Source of the DNA: Ehretia macrophylla
Taxonomy: Eukaryota > Streptophyta > Magnoliopsida > Boraginales > Ehretiaceae
NCBI GenBank assembly: GCA_037974665.1
Contig: CM075768.1
Coordinates: 63,205,816-63,269,815, forward strand
Length of the DNA: 64,000 bases
Reading direction: 5' to 3'
In this document: positions 1 to 9,517 of the stretch, piece by piece
How positions within the stretch are numbered: the first letter of the stretch is position 1
Layout of the letters: each line of letters begins with the position of its first letter
The notes under the pieces: generated by a model
What the model was told of the DNA's origin: nothing
Database searches by the model: none
What the model saw: only the letters and a program-made list of their open reading frames with translations
Program-made: the position numbers and the translations under genes

Positions 1-96
1 TGCACCGGATCCCATCACATCTCCGAAGTTAAGCGTGCTTGGGCGAGAGTAGTACTAGGATGGGTGACCCCCTGGGAAGTCCTCGTGTTGTACCCC
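1..96 (+). rRNA. 5S: 5S rRNA gene copy 1 (cut by window edge)
   Basis: Positions 24-119 of the gene are present; the first 23 bases lie outside the window. Box A and box C are unchanged. Differences from consensus: G41C, A43T, C114T. Confidence 0.9.
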
Positions 97-565
97 CTTT
101 TCAATTTTTTTTGCCCCGGTTAGGGTTGCCAATATACTTTATCCTCCAAATCTCTATTACCGAATTGCACGGAACATGGGCCAAGACAACTTCGCTTCAC
201 GTAGAGGCCGGGCCCGCAAACCGATGGCGTAGAGTTTGTGACCAGGTCTCCTTCGTTCTGGTGCCCATAACTTTTGTTCCGTAAGGAGTTACGCAGCGCA
301 CAGCATACCGCTGCAAAGCTCTCTGAGAGCTCTACGACTGGGGCAGCTAGCTTGCTCGCTGTGCCCATTTTTGGAGCTCAAAATCAAACGTTTTCATCAG
401 TTTCAGGCCATTTTGTTCTTTTGCTCTATTTTTCCATCCCGGATAGTACGTCGTGAGCTGTTAAAAGTAAGACAACCTGAATCGCGGGACATTAGTGGGC
501 CCTACAACTTGTCGATATCATCTCTTGCGAGGATGCTACGTTGTTGAAACGGATGGGTTGTCGTT

Positions 566-593
566 AAGCCCATTGGGCCTTTTGAACGGGCCA
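566..593 (+). promoter_or_regulatory. Site II-like dyad upstream of copy 2
   Basis: AAGCCCATTGGGCC followed by a second GGGCC lies 61-88 bases upstream of the gene. TGGGCY is the site II motif known from plant ribosomal-protein and growth genes. The GCCCATT/AATGGGC halves can also pair in typical units. A role in 5S transcription is inference. Confidence 0.5.
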
Positions 594-624
594 TCTCTCT
601 AGGCTGGGACTGTGAACCGTTAAC

Positions 625-653
625 ACATATAGGAATTGTGCCCTCAACATGAC
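625..653 (+). promoter_or_regulatory. 5S upstream promoter, left-arm type (copy 2)
   Basis: An ATATA core at 627-631 lies 27-23 bases before the gene start, with C at -1. This matches the known plant 5S layout (TATA-like near -28, C at -1) used by RNA polymerase III with the internal boxes. Copies 3 and 4 have the same ACATATAGG; copies 5 and 6 read AAATATAAG and ACATATAAG. Confidence 0.75.
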
Positions 654-772
654 GGGGGCGATCATACCAGCACTAATGCACCGGATTCCATCAGAACTCC
701 GAAGTTAAGCGTGCTTAGGCGAAAGTAGTACGAGGATGGGTGACCCCCTGGGAAGTCCTCGTGTTGCACCCC
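654..772 (+). rRNA. 5S: 5S rRNA gene copy 2
   Basis: Full length, 119 nt. Differences: T4G, C34T, G64A, G70A, T79G. G64A is at the edge of box A and G70A is in the intermediate element. A run of 12 T follows the gene at 779-790. Confidence 0.92.
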
Positions 773-778
773 ATTCTC

Positions 779-790
779 TTTTTTTTTTTT
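779..790 (+). terminator. Pol III T-run terminator after copy 2
   Basis: Twelve T residues begin 7 bases after the gene end. RNA polymerase III stops at runs of four or more T. Other units have a CTTTTC followed by an eight-T run. Confidence 0.8.
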
Positions 791-1332
791 GCCCTGGTTA
801 GGGTTACCGAGAAACATTATCCACAAAATCTCTATTACCGAATCCCACGGAACATTGGGCAAGACGACTTCGCTTCACGTAGAGGCCGAGCCCGCTAACC
901 GAGGGCGTAGGGTTTGTGACCAGGTCTCCGTTGCCCCGGTGCCCATAACTTTTGATCCGTAAGGAGTTACGCGGTGCACAGCATATCGTTGCAAAGCTCT
1001 CTGAGAGCTCTATGATGGAGGCATCTAGCTTGCTCACTTTGCCCATTTTTGGAGCCCAAAATCAAACCTTTTCTTCAGTTTCAGGCTACTTTTGTTCTTT
1101 TGCTCTATTTTTCCATCCCGGATCGTACGTTGTGAGCTCTTAAAAGGACGACAACCTGACTCGTGGGACATCAGAGGGCCCTACAATGTGTCGATATCAC
1201 GTCTTGCGAGGATGCTGCGTTGTTGAAGCGGATAGGTTGTCGTTAAGCCCATTGGGCCTTTTGAATGGGCCATCTCTCTAGGCTAGGACTGTGAACTGTT
1301 AACACATATAGGAATTGTGCCCTCAACATGAC

Positions 1333-1451
1333 GGGTGCGATCATACCAGCATTAATGCATCGGATCCCATCAGAACTCCGAAGTTAAGCATACTTGGGCG
1401 AGAGTAGTACTAGGATGGGTGACCCCCTGTGAAGTCCTCGTGTTGCGCCCC
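1333..1451 (+). rRNA. 5S: 5S rRNA gene copy 3
   Basis: Full length. Differences: C20T, C28T, G58A, G60A, G98T, A115G. Two transitions fall in box A, so internal promoter strength is doubtful. Confidence 0.92.
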
Positions 1452-2009
1452 CTTTTCAATTTTTTTTGCCTTGGTTTGAGTTGCCAAGATACTTTATTCA
1501 CCAAATCTCTATTACCGAATCCCACGGAACATTGGGCAAGACAACTTCGCTTCATGTAGAGGCTGGGCCCGCAAACCGAGGGCGTAGGGTTTGTGACCAG
1601 GTCTCCGTCGCTCCAATGCCCATAACTTTTGATCCGAAAGGAGTTACGCGGCGCACAACATACCGTTGAAAAGCTCTCTGAGAGCTCTACGACGAGGGCA
1701 GCTAACTTGCTCCCTTTGCCCCTTTTTGGAGCCCAAAATCGAACATTTTCATCAGTTTCAGGCCACTGTTATTCTTTTGCTCTGTTTTTTCATCACGGAT
1801 CGTACATCCTGAGCAGTTAAAAGGACGACAACCTAGCTCGCCGGACATCAGAGGGCCCTACAACGTGTCGATATCACGTCTTGCGAGGATGCTGCGTTGT
1901 TGATGTGGATGGGTTGTCGTTAAGCCCATTGGACCTTTTGAATGGGCCATCTCTCTAGGCTGCGACTGTGAACCGTTAACACATATAGGAATTGTGCCCT
2001 CAACATGAC

Positions 2010-2128
2010 GGGTGCGATCATACCAGCACTAATGCACCGGATCCCATCAGACCTCCGAAGTTAAGCGTGCTTGGGCGAGAGTAGTACTAGGATGGGTGAC
2101 CCCGTGGGAAGTCCTCGTTTTGCACCCC
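2010..2128 (+). rRNA. 5S: 5S rRNA gene copy 4
   Basis: Full length and among the best-kept copies. Differences: A43C, C95G, G110T. Box A and the intermediate element are intact. Confidence 0.93.
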
Positions 2129-2687
2129 CTTTTCAATTTTTCTTGCCCTGGTTGGGGTTGCCAAGATACTTTATCCACCAAATCTCTATTACCAAGTCCC
2201 ACGGAACATTGGGCAAGAGAACTTCGCTTCACGTAGAGGTCGGGCCCGCAAATTGAGGGCTTAGGGTTTGTGACCAGGTCCCTATCGCTCCGGTGCCCAT
2301 AACTTTTGATCCGTGAGGAGTTACGTGGCGCATAGTATACCGTTGCAAAGCTCTCTGAGAGCACTATGACGGGGGCAGCCAGCTTGCTCGCTTTGCCCAT
2401 TTTTTGAAGCCGAAAATTGAACGATTTCATCAGTTTCAGTCCATTTTTCTTCTTTTGCTCTTTTTTTCTATCCCGGATCGTACGTCGTGAGCTATTAAAA
2501 GGACGACAACCTAACTCGTGGGACATCAAAGGTCCCTACAACGTGACGATATCATGCCTTACGAGGATGCTGCATTAATGAAGCGGATGGGTTGTCGTTA
2601 AGCCCATTGGGCCTTTTGAATGAGCCATCTCTCTAGGCTGGGACTGTGAACCGTTAACAAATATAAGAATTATGCCCGCAACATGAC

Positions 2688-2806
2688 AGGTGCGTTCATA
2701 CCAGCACTAATGCATCGGATCCCATCAGAACTCCCAAGTTAACCGCCCTTGGGCGAGAGTAGTACTAGGATGGGTAACCCCATGTGAAGTCCTCGTGTTG
2801 CACCCG
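2688..2806 (+). rRNA. 5S: 5S rRNA gene copy 5 (degenerate)
   Basis: Full length with 11 differences: G1A, A8T, C28T, G48C, G56C, T59C, G60C, G89A, C95A, G98T, C119G. Box A carries three transversion or transition changes. Its -28 element is also altered (AAATATAAG). Probably a pseudogene. Confidence 0.88.
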
Positions 2807-3364
2807 CTTTTCAATTTTTTTTGCCCTGGTTTGGGTTGAGAAGATACATTATCCACCAAATCTCTATTACAGAATCCCATGGAACATTGGGCAAGACAAC
2901 TTCGCTTCACGTAGAGGTCGGGCCCGCAAACCGAGGGCGTAGGGTTTTTGACCAGGTCTCCGTCGATCCGGTGCCCATAAATTTTGATCCGTAAGGAGTT
3001 ACGCGGCGCACAACATACCGTTGCAAAGGTCTCTGAGAGCTCTATGACGGGGGCAGCTAGCTTGCTCCCTGTGCCCCTTTTTGGAGCCCAAAATCGAACA
3101 TTTTTATCAGTTTCAGGCCACTTTTCTTCTTTTGCTCTGTTTTTCCATCCCGGATTGTACGTCGTGAGCAGTTAAAAGGACGACAACCTGACTCGTCGGA
3201 CATCAGAGGGCCCTACAATGTGTCGATATCACGTCTTGCGAGGATGCTGTGTTGTTGAAGCCGATGGGTTGTCGTTAAGCCCATTGAGCCTTTTGAATGG
3301 GCCATCTCTCTAGGCGGGGACTGTTAACCGTTAACACATATAAGAATTGTGCTCTCAACATGAC

Positions 3365-3483
3365 GGGTGCGATCATACCAGCACTAATGCACCGGATCCC
3401 ATTAGAACTCCGAAGTTAAGCGTGCTTGGGTGAGAGTAGTACAAGGATGGGTGACCCCCTGGGAAGTCCTCGTGTTGCACCCC
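3365..3483 (+). rRNA. 5S: 5S rRNA gene copy 6, last sense copy before the inversion
   Basis: Full length, with only C39T, C67T and T79A. Its 3' end faces copy 7 across 158 bp, so transcription of copies 6 and 7 would converge. Confidence 0.93.
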
Positions 3484-3619
3484 CTTTTCATTTTTTTGTG
3501 CCCTGGTTAGGGTTGCCAAGATTCATTATCCACCAAATCTCTAATATCGAATCCCACGGAACATTGGGCAAGACAACTTCCCTTCACGTAGAGGCCGGGC
3601 CCGCAAACCGACGACGTAG

Positions 3620-3650
3620 GGTTTGTGACCAGGTGAAAAGGGGGGTGCAA
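3620..3650. other. Array inversion junction (tail-to-tail)
   Basis: Up to 3634 the sequence is sense-oriented spacer ending GTGACCAGGT. From 3635 it reads GAAAAGGGGGGTGCAAC, the reverse complement of a 5S gene end and its flank. Only about one base is shared at the join. Copies 6 and 7 face each other with 158 bp between their 3' ends, giving a large imperfect palindrome centred near 3562. Confidence 0.93.
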
Positions 3651-3760
3651 CACGTGGACTTCCTACGGGCTCACCCATCCTTGTACTACTCTCGCCCAAG
3701 CACGCTTAACTTCGGACTTCTGATGGGATCCGGTGCATTAGTGCTGGTATGATCGCACCC
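3642..3760 (-). rRNA. 5S: 5S rRNA gene copy 7, first antisense copy after the inversion
   Basis: Full length. Differences: C44G, T79A, C91G, C95G, G97A, T106A. The inversion junction lies only 7 bp beyond its 3' end, so it lacks its long T-run; only the CTTTTC tract remains downstream. Confidence 0.92.
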
Positions 3761-4319
3761 GTCATGTTGAGGGCACAATTCCTTTCTGTGTTAACGGTTC
3801 ACAGTCCCAGCCAAGAGAGATGGCCCATTCAGAAGGCCCAATGGGCTTAACGACAACCAGTCTGCTTCAACAACGCAACATCCTCACAAGATGTGATATC
3901 GACGCGTTTTAGGGCCCTCTAATGTCCGGCGAGTAACGTTGTTGTCCTTTTAACAGCTCACGACGTACGATCCGGGATGGAAAAATATAGCAAAACAAGA
4001 AAAGTGGCCCAAAACTGATGAAAGCATTCAATTTTGGGTACCAAAAACTGGCACAACGAGCAAGCTGGCTGCCCCCGTCGTAGAGCTCTCGGAGAACTTT
4101 GCAACGATATGCTGTGCGCCGCGTAACTACTTACAGATCAAAAGTTATGGGCACCAGAGCGACGGAGTCCTGGTCACAAGCCCTACACCCTCGGTTTGCG
4201 GGGCCAGCCTCTACGTGAAGCGAAGTTGTCTTGCCCAAAGTGTCGTGGGATTCGATAATAGAAATGTGGTGGATAAAGTATCTTGGCAACACTAACCGGA
4301 GGAAAAAAAACTGAAAAAG

Positions 4320-4438
4320 GTGGTGCAATACGAGGACTTCCCAGGGGGTCAGCCATCCTTGTACTTCTCTCGCCCAAGCATGCTTAACTTCAGAGTTCTG
4401 ATGAGATCCGGTGCATTAGTGCTGGTATGATCGCACCC
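4320..4438 (-). rRNA. 5S: 5S rRNA gene copy 8
   Basis: Full length. Differences: C35T, C47T, G58A, T73A, T79A, G87C, G110A, C118A. G58A is in box A and G87C is in the conserved GGATGGG of box C. Confidence 0.9.
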
Positions 4439-4996
4439 GTCTTGTTGAGGGCACAATTCCTTTTTGTGTTAACGGTTCACAGTCCCAGCCTAGAGAGATG
4501 GCCCATTTAGAAGGCCCAACGGGTTTAACGACAACCCATCCGCTTTAACAAACCAACATCCTCGCAAGACGTGATATCGACGCGTTGTAGGGCCCTCTAA
4601 TGTCCCGCGGTGAGGTTGTCATCCTTTTAACAGTTAACGACGTACGATCCGAGACGGAAAAACAGAGCAAAAGAAAAAAAGTGGCTCGAAACTGATGAAA
4701 ATATTCGATTTTGGGCTCCAAAAACTAGCACAGTGAGCAAGCTGACTGCCGCTGTCGTAGAGCTCTCGGAGTGCTTTGCAACGGTATGCTGTGCGCCGCG
4801 TAACTCATTATGGATCAAATGTTATGGGCACTGGAGCGACGGAGACCTGGTCACAAGACCTACGACCTCGGTTTACGGGCCCAGCCTCCACTTGAAGCGA
4901 AGTTGTCTTGCCCAATATGCCGTGAGATTCGATAATAGAAATGTGGTTGGTAAAGTATCTTGGCAACCCTAACCGGAGCAAAAAAAATTGAACAGG

Positions 4997-5115
4997 GGGG
5001 TGCAACACGAGGACTTCCTAGGGGGTCACCCATCCTAGTACTACTCTCGCCCAAGCACGCTTAACTTCGGAGTTCTGATAGGATCCGGTGCATTAGTGGT
5101 GGTATGATCGCACCC
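4997..5115 (-). rRNA. 5S: 5S rRNA gene copy 9
   Basis: Full length with three differences: G17C, C36T, G97A. Box A and the intermediate element are unchanged; one of the most intact copies. Confidence 0.93.
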
Positions 5116-5672
5116 ATCTTGTTGAGAGCACAATTCCTTTTTGTGTTGACGGTTCACAATCCCAACCTAGAGAGATGCCCATTCAGATGGCCCAATGGGC
5201 TTAATGACAACCCATCCACTTCAACAACACAGCCTCCTCGCAAGACGTGATATCGACGCATTGTAGGACCCTCTAATGTCCCGCGAGTAATGTTGTCGTC
5301 CTTTTAATAGCTCACGACGTATGATCCGGGATCGAAAAACAGAGCAAAAGAAGAAAAGTGGCCCGAAACTGATGAAAATGTTCGATTTTGGGCTCCAAAA
5401 AGGGCACAGCAAGCAAGTTGTCTGCCCTCGTCGTAGAGCTCTCATAGAGCTTTGCAACAGTATGCTGTGCACCGCGTAACTCCTTACGGATCAAAAGTTA
5501 TGGGCGCCGGAGCGACAGAGACCTGGTCACAAGCCCTATGCCCTCGGTTTGTGGGCTTGGCCTCCATGTGAAGCGAAGTTGTCTTGCCCAAGGTGCTATG
5601 GGATTCGATAATTGAAATGCGGTGGATAAAGTATCTTGGCAACCCTAACTGGAGCAAAAAAAATTGAAAAGG

Positions 5673-5693
5673 GGGGTGCAACACGAGGACTTC
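5673..5693 (-). pseudogene. 5S: 5S rRNA gene copy 10, 3' part (split by insertion)
   Basis: These 21 bases are the 3' end of a 5S gene whose other 98 bases lie at 9420-9517. Counting the 5-bp target duplication once, 21 + 98 gives exactly 119, the normal length. That fixes the insertion point and duplication size. Confidence 0.95.
5689..5693. repeat. Target site duplication of insertion 1, left
   Basis: acttc, part of the 5S gene (sense positions 99-103). Confidence 0.85.
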
Positions 5694-5696
5694 TGT

Positions 5697-6110
5697 GAGG
5701 CTCGACCCCGAATAATGTGCCTTACCTCGATTTACGTGCCCTGTCTTTTTTCTCGTGCATGCTTCGTCATTCGTGCCTTGACCTATAATTATGTTCTCTA
5801 ATCCGCGACTTACGTGCTCTGACTTCGAATTGCGTGTGTTACCTCGTTTCATGTGCCTTGACCTTGAATTACGCGTCTTAATCTAGGTTTAAGAGTCGTA
5901 CCTCGATTTACGTGCATTGCATTGAATTATGTGCCTTGCATTGGTTTACGTGCATTCACTTAGGATTGCATGCATTTGTCTTGAAGTACGTGCCTTAGTC
6001 ATAAAATACGTGTCTACCTCGTAGTTCGTGTCTACCTCATGATTCGTGCCCCGTATTGATTTCGGTGCGTGCCTCGTAGTGCGTATCCTAAACCTCGAAC
6101 TGTGTGCCTA
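5697..6110 (+). repeat. Degenerate array of about 20-bp repeats at the 5' end of insertion 1
   Basis: Variants of ACGTGCCTTGACCTCGAATT recur many times with irregular spacing (cores TACGTGC, GTGCCTT, ACCTCG). The same kind of array starts insertion 3 (34806-35030) and ends insertion 2 (28070-28483, reversed), with different numbers of repeats. Confidence 0.75.
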
Positions 6111-6519
6111 CACGCTAACCAATAAAGAATCCTACACAAAGCACTAGACATTTAAATAATCCAACACAATCCACTAACCAATATTATATTCCTAATTCAA
6201 ATTTTCTACAAACTCCACTAATAATAAAATAATACTAAACTATTCCTACATTGCCCACTATCTATTATTCTATTCATAATTCAACTCATCAACAAACATT
6301 CCTATATTTTATTCTACCTAGATTTCCTAAATTCCCAACATTCCTATGACAATTCTATGACACAAATGCATAAAAATTATCCCAAAACCCTACCCAATGC
6401 ACCCAAAATCTCGACACATGCATATGCCCATGCTAGGATGATTCAAATTGTGCTTCTTGGAGACACAAATCTGATTTTTGCATGCCCAAGGCCAACATTT
6501 GCATCAACAATTGCAAAAG

Positions 6520-6605
6520 CTTCTATTTTCTCCCATTTCTCTCACTCTCCTCACATTTCTCTCTCTCCCTCTCATTCTTCTCTCTCAATCTCGGTTTTGG
6601 TTGAG
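6520..6605 (+). other. CT-rich tract in insertion 1
   Basis: A long pyrimidine-rich stretch (CTCTCTCTCCCTCTC core) flanked by AT-rich sequence. It is kept in insertion 3 (about 35510-35570) and, as GA on the + strand, in insertion 2 (about 27525-27590). Such tracts occur in plant 5' leaders, but no start site can be fixed. Confidence 0.55.
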
Positions 6606-7107
6606 TTCATACACTCCATAGCTCATCTCCATCATTCCATGGTTCATCAAGGCAAGCTAGAAGCTAAGAAACTCGATTAAACAAGCTAGGATGCAAGAAA
6701 CACACATGCAAGCTCTTTGAACTTCCATTTCGGTTTAGGTGAGTTTCCTAGCTTCCATTTCTTTTCTTCTTGTTCTAACCTCATGCACCTACTAATAACT
6801 TTGTCACTAAGCTAGGAAAATTGAGAAAAAACAGGTGGAGTCTCGGCTAAGCAAGGAAAAGAACAAATCTTGTGCTTCATCAAAGTCTTGTGCATCTTCT
6901 TGTTGTCTTGCTAAGGTGAGGGCTAAAACTTCTTGAAAATCTCTCAAAAATCCACATGCATGCTCTTAAATGTATGTCTTTGCTTCTGTACTTGAGTTAT
7001 ATGTGTGTTCATAAGCTTTTACAACCATGCATGGCAAGATTTTGGCTTGAAGATGATGATAGATGAATTCGGGTTTGGTGACAGCTCTCTCTCTTGTTGT
7101 TGCGAGG

Positions 7108-7490
7108 TGAGTTTGGCTAGTCAAATGATGTTGCAAATGCATGAAAATTGGTAGGTAACTAGTTTTTCCAGTTTTGAACATTTTTCGCAGAAATAGGACA
7201 AAGCTAATTTTGACTCTAAGGTCCTCAAAATGACAAATCATTAAAATGTGTCCAAATTTGGAAGTCTGGGAAAAATGAAGCAGGTTTTGGCAGATGCACT
7301 GACCTTGTGGAACGAACCAGTTTTGACTTAGTAAATTATGTCTAAAATGCATGAAATTTTGTGTACTACTATATTTTTCAGTTCTGGACATTTTTTTCAG
7401 AAATGGACTAAGGCTAAATCTGACCCTAAGGACCTCAAAAATGACAATTATTGAAATGTGTGCAAATCTGGACAGTTTTGTGCAATCCCA
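7108..7490 (+). repeat. Diverged tandem duplication inside insertion 1
   Basis: Two copies of about 180 bp (roughly 7108-7290 and 7310-7490) share the order ATGATGT, GCATGAAA, CAGTT, GAACATTTTT/GGACATTTTT, GACTCTAAGGTCCTCAAAA/GACCCTAAGGACCTCAAAA and TGTGTCCAAAT/TGTGCAAAT. The same pair occurs in insertions 2 and 3, so the duplication predates their spread. Confidence 0.75.
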
Positions 7491-8683
7491 CTGTTTTGGC
7501 TATAACTATTGATCCTGAACTCCAAATGATGCAAGGTTTGTTTCTGATTTTAGTTCACTTATTAAGCTTTAATTTGACATCTTATTCACTGGAATTGGAG
7601 ATTTTTTGCTTGTCTTAATGATTGTGAGAAAACATCCTATTGCAGTAAGGGTTTCACTTAGTGTTATGCTTAGAAAAATTGTTGTAACTTCTCTTGTTGA
7701 ATTAAATGCTTGGGATTGTGGCTTTGGGATGTTGTGTGGACTGTTTTGAATACTTGGGGATGTTTGAATTAATTGATGTATAGCTTGAGATTGACTTTGA
7801 GTTGACTTGGGGCTTAATCGCACGGGTAAGCACGAAATGGAAACCCTAGTGACTAGGCGAACTTGCTAAGTGTTGATCCTTTGAATATTGGGTGTAATTA
7901 TATGCTTAGTAGGCTTCCCATAGTTTCCTTATAGCCCTAAATGTGATTTGATTTGTTGCATGTTGACAAATAGGCCTTTCTTGTATCCGTACCACGTAGA
8001 TTGTTGTTGCATGTTGAATAACCTTATTCTTTGATTACGTGGACGTTGAAATGAGTTATATGACCTGAGTTACGTGCATTACATGGCTGCCCTTTTAATG
8101 TTCACATAACTCCATACGCTTTTCAAGTGAAATTACTTGTCTATTCGTGCCTCGCTTGTTTATTTGTCAATGTGCAATCTTATGACTATCCGGAGGCAAC
8201 CTACTTTGTTGTCCTCCTAATGTGATATATTAAATGTCATAAATGTGCATTGCATACAAGGTTGTAACCTTTCATTCTGGCGTGGTAGCGTTCACGCACA
8301 CCAGGCGGCATCGGGCTTGCCGGTGCAACCGTGACTACCATTGTCCAATTCCCTCTCTCGCTTAGGGGCTAGACTTCCTCGGAGAGTTGGGTCGTAGGAT
8401 TTCGGGGTACATCCGAAGTATACCCACTTGGCATGTTAAGGGGATGATTTGAAGTCAGCCGTAACAACTGAGAGCAAAAGCTCACCGTATCCTTTTTCTA
8501 TATGTATAAGTACTCTCGCTTGGTTCATGGAGGACCTCGGGGAGGAAAGACTGGTAATTGTGTTCCTTTACTTTATATTATTGTTATGTACTTAATTGTG
8601 TTATATTCATGCTTGCAAAAGGATTTTCATAAGTCGAACCGGAAAATGAGTTTCAAAGCCTATTTCTCGTTCCCCCTCGCTGA

Positions 8684-8779
8684 GTTGATAAGGACTCACC
8701 CTCTTTTATCATCTCAGGTGAAGAAGATCAAGAACATGTACCTGAGGACGATGTGCCTAACGATAATTCCTTGGAGTGA
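8684..8779 (+). other. Short conserved frame at the 3' end of insertion 1
   Basis: A 31-codon frame ends SGEEDQEHVPEDDVPNDNSLE and then a stop. A TTTTATCATCTCAG sequence just before GGTGAAGAAG resembles a plant 3' splice site. Insertion 3 keeps the frame (37583-37678) with two residue changes. It may be a relic exon end or chance; no protein family is assigned. Confidence 0.4.
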
Positions 8780-8876
8780 TTGCCTGTCCTATGTGCTTTG
8801 CGTGATTATGGCTATTTGTGAACTATGCTACTTGAAGACTATTTCTTTTTATGTTGCTCAATGTTTGTAATGTAAA

Positions 8877-8902
8877 AGACCCCCGTTGTAATTTGGGGTC
8901 TA
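8877..8902 (+). other. Hairpin near the 3' end of insertion 1
   Basis: AGACCCC and GGGGTCT form a 7-bp stem separated by about 11 bases. Conserved in insertion 3 (37779-37802). It could be part of a 3' processing region. Confidence 0.5.
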
Positions 8903-9414
8903 ATTTTGGTTTGTACTGATGATAACTAGACAGACTCTAGACACTACTATGCTCATTTTGCTATTATTACTACTAGTACCTATAATAGGATTATGAATTA
9001 TTAGGTAAGGGCTAAGTAAAATGAACCAACCAAATCTTAAGCAGGTATTCGTTTTTAAGCTAAGATCAACATGTATTTTTGTAACGAGGTTTAACAAACA
9101 AATGAGACATAGTATCATGCTAGGTTATTAATCAAACGTAACATTGAGATAGTTAGTAGGCATTTCAATTGATGGTAAATAGTAATCCTAGTTGGAAATG
9201 AAATTGAGATTGAAAAATTTGAGGCGTTTAGAGAATTAGGTCAAATCAAAGAGCCCAATTACAGCGGTTATGCTGCCGATTTTTCAGAAAATTTTGGAGT
9301 TTAGGCTAAAACATTAAGTGTTAAATCTTCATAAACGGTTAAGTATGTGATTTGATCTGAATGATTTAGGCCACACCCTAGTCTAGCCTCCATAGGTCGG
9401 GTTGGGGTGTGACA

Positions 9415-9419
9415 AATTC
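9415..9419. repeat. Target site duplication of insertion 1, right
   Basis: aattc, one mismatch to the left copy. The next base continues the 5S gene at position 98. Confidence 0.8.
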
Positions 9420-9517
9420 CCTGGGGGTCACCCATTCTTGTACTACTCTCGCCCAAGCACGCTTAACTTCAGAGTTCTGATGGGATCTGATGCATTAGTA
9501 TTGGTATGATCGCACCC
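9420..9517 (-). pseudogene. 5S: 5S rRNA gene copy 10, 5' part (split by insertion)
   Basis: Gene positions 1-98, separated from the rest by the 3.7-kb insertion. Differences: G17A, C18T, C29T, G30A, C47T, T79A, G82A, T96A. Box A and most of box C remain on this side. Confidence 0.95.

Larger units (their letters stand above)
1..3634 (+). repeat. 5S rDNA tandem array, left arm (sense orientation)
   Basis: Five complete and one edge-cut 5S gene copies lie head to tail, with starts spaced 677-679 bp. Each unit is a 119-bp gene plus a spacer of about 559 bp. Downstream of each gene the spacer has a T-run, a telo-box (TTAGGGTT) and a region of GTGACCAGGTCTC type. It then has an AGCTCTCNGAGAGCT palindrome, an AT-rich stretch, a TGGGCC/GGCCCA dyad and the TATA-like element of the next gene. 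Left-arm genes have ACATATAGG or a close variant at -28, whereas most right-arm genes have ACATAAAGG. No other gene is seen in the spacers. Confidence 0.96.
3635..5693 (-). repeat. 5S rDNA tandem array, right arm, segment 1
   Basis: The same 678-bp unit is now reversed. Copies 7, 8 and 9 are complete, and the first 21 bases of copy 10 (its 3' end) precede the insertion at 5694. Copies 7-9 carry divergent -28 elements (ACAGAAAGG or ACAAAAAGG on the sense strand), unlike the ACATAAAGG of the rest of this arm. The spacers contain only repeat-unit sequence. Confidence 0.95.
5694..9414 (+). mobile_element. Insertion 1: 3.7-kb non-coding LTR-type element inside a 5S gene
   Basis: The element begins TGTGAGGCTCGACCCC and ends GGGGTGTGACA, so it has TG...CA ends as in LTR retrotransposons. 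It is flanked by acttc (5689-5693) and aattc (9415-9419), a 5-bp target duplication with one mutation. Removing it restores a 119-nt 5S gene exactly. There is no reverse transcriptase, integrase or gag frame; the longest open frame is 141 codons with no recognisable domain. Its two ends are not repeats of each other. In order it holds a degenerate array of short repeats, an AT-rich part, a CT-rich tract, a diverged internal duplication of about 180 bp, a GC-richer patch (about 8278-8490) and a short conserved frame near the 3' end. Best reading: a solo LTR of an element with very long LTRs; a large non-autonomous derivative is the alternative. Confidence 0.8.

Noticed and set aside
3600-3700. 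Inversion as an assembly or library hairpin artefact
   Set aside because: An artefact would give near-perfect inverted arms. Here the arms differ at many positions and have different -28 elements, though long reads should confirm it.
3642-5115. Cassandra-type small LTR elements, which carry 5S-like sequence in their LTRs
   Set aside because: Here the 5S genes are of full length at a constant 678-bp spacing with Pol III start and stop signals, without TG...CA ends or 5-bp duplications around each unit. It is a true 5S rDNA array.
6966-7391. Open frame of 141 codons in insertion 1 (- strand)
   Set aside because: It crosses the AT-rich internal duplication, is not kept in insertions 2 and 3, and shows no gag, protease, reverse transcriptase or other domain features.
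8278-8490. GC-richer patch in insertions 1 and 3 as a tRNA or other structured RNA gene
   Set aside because: No cloverleaf, A/B boxes in proper spacing or T-run follow. Conservation between two related elements alone does not support an RNA gene.
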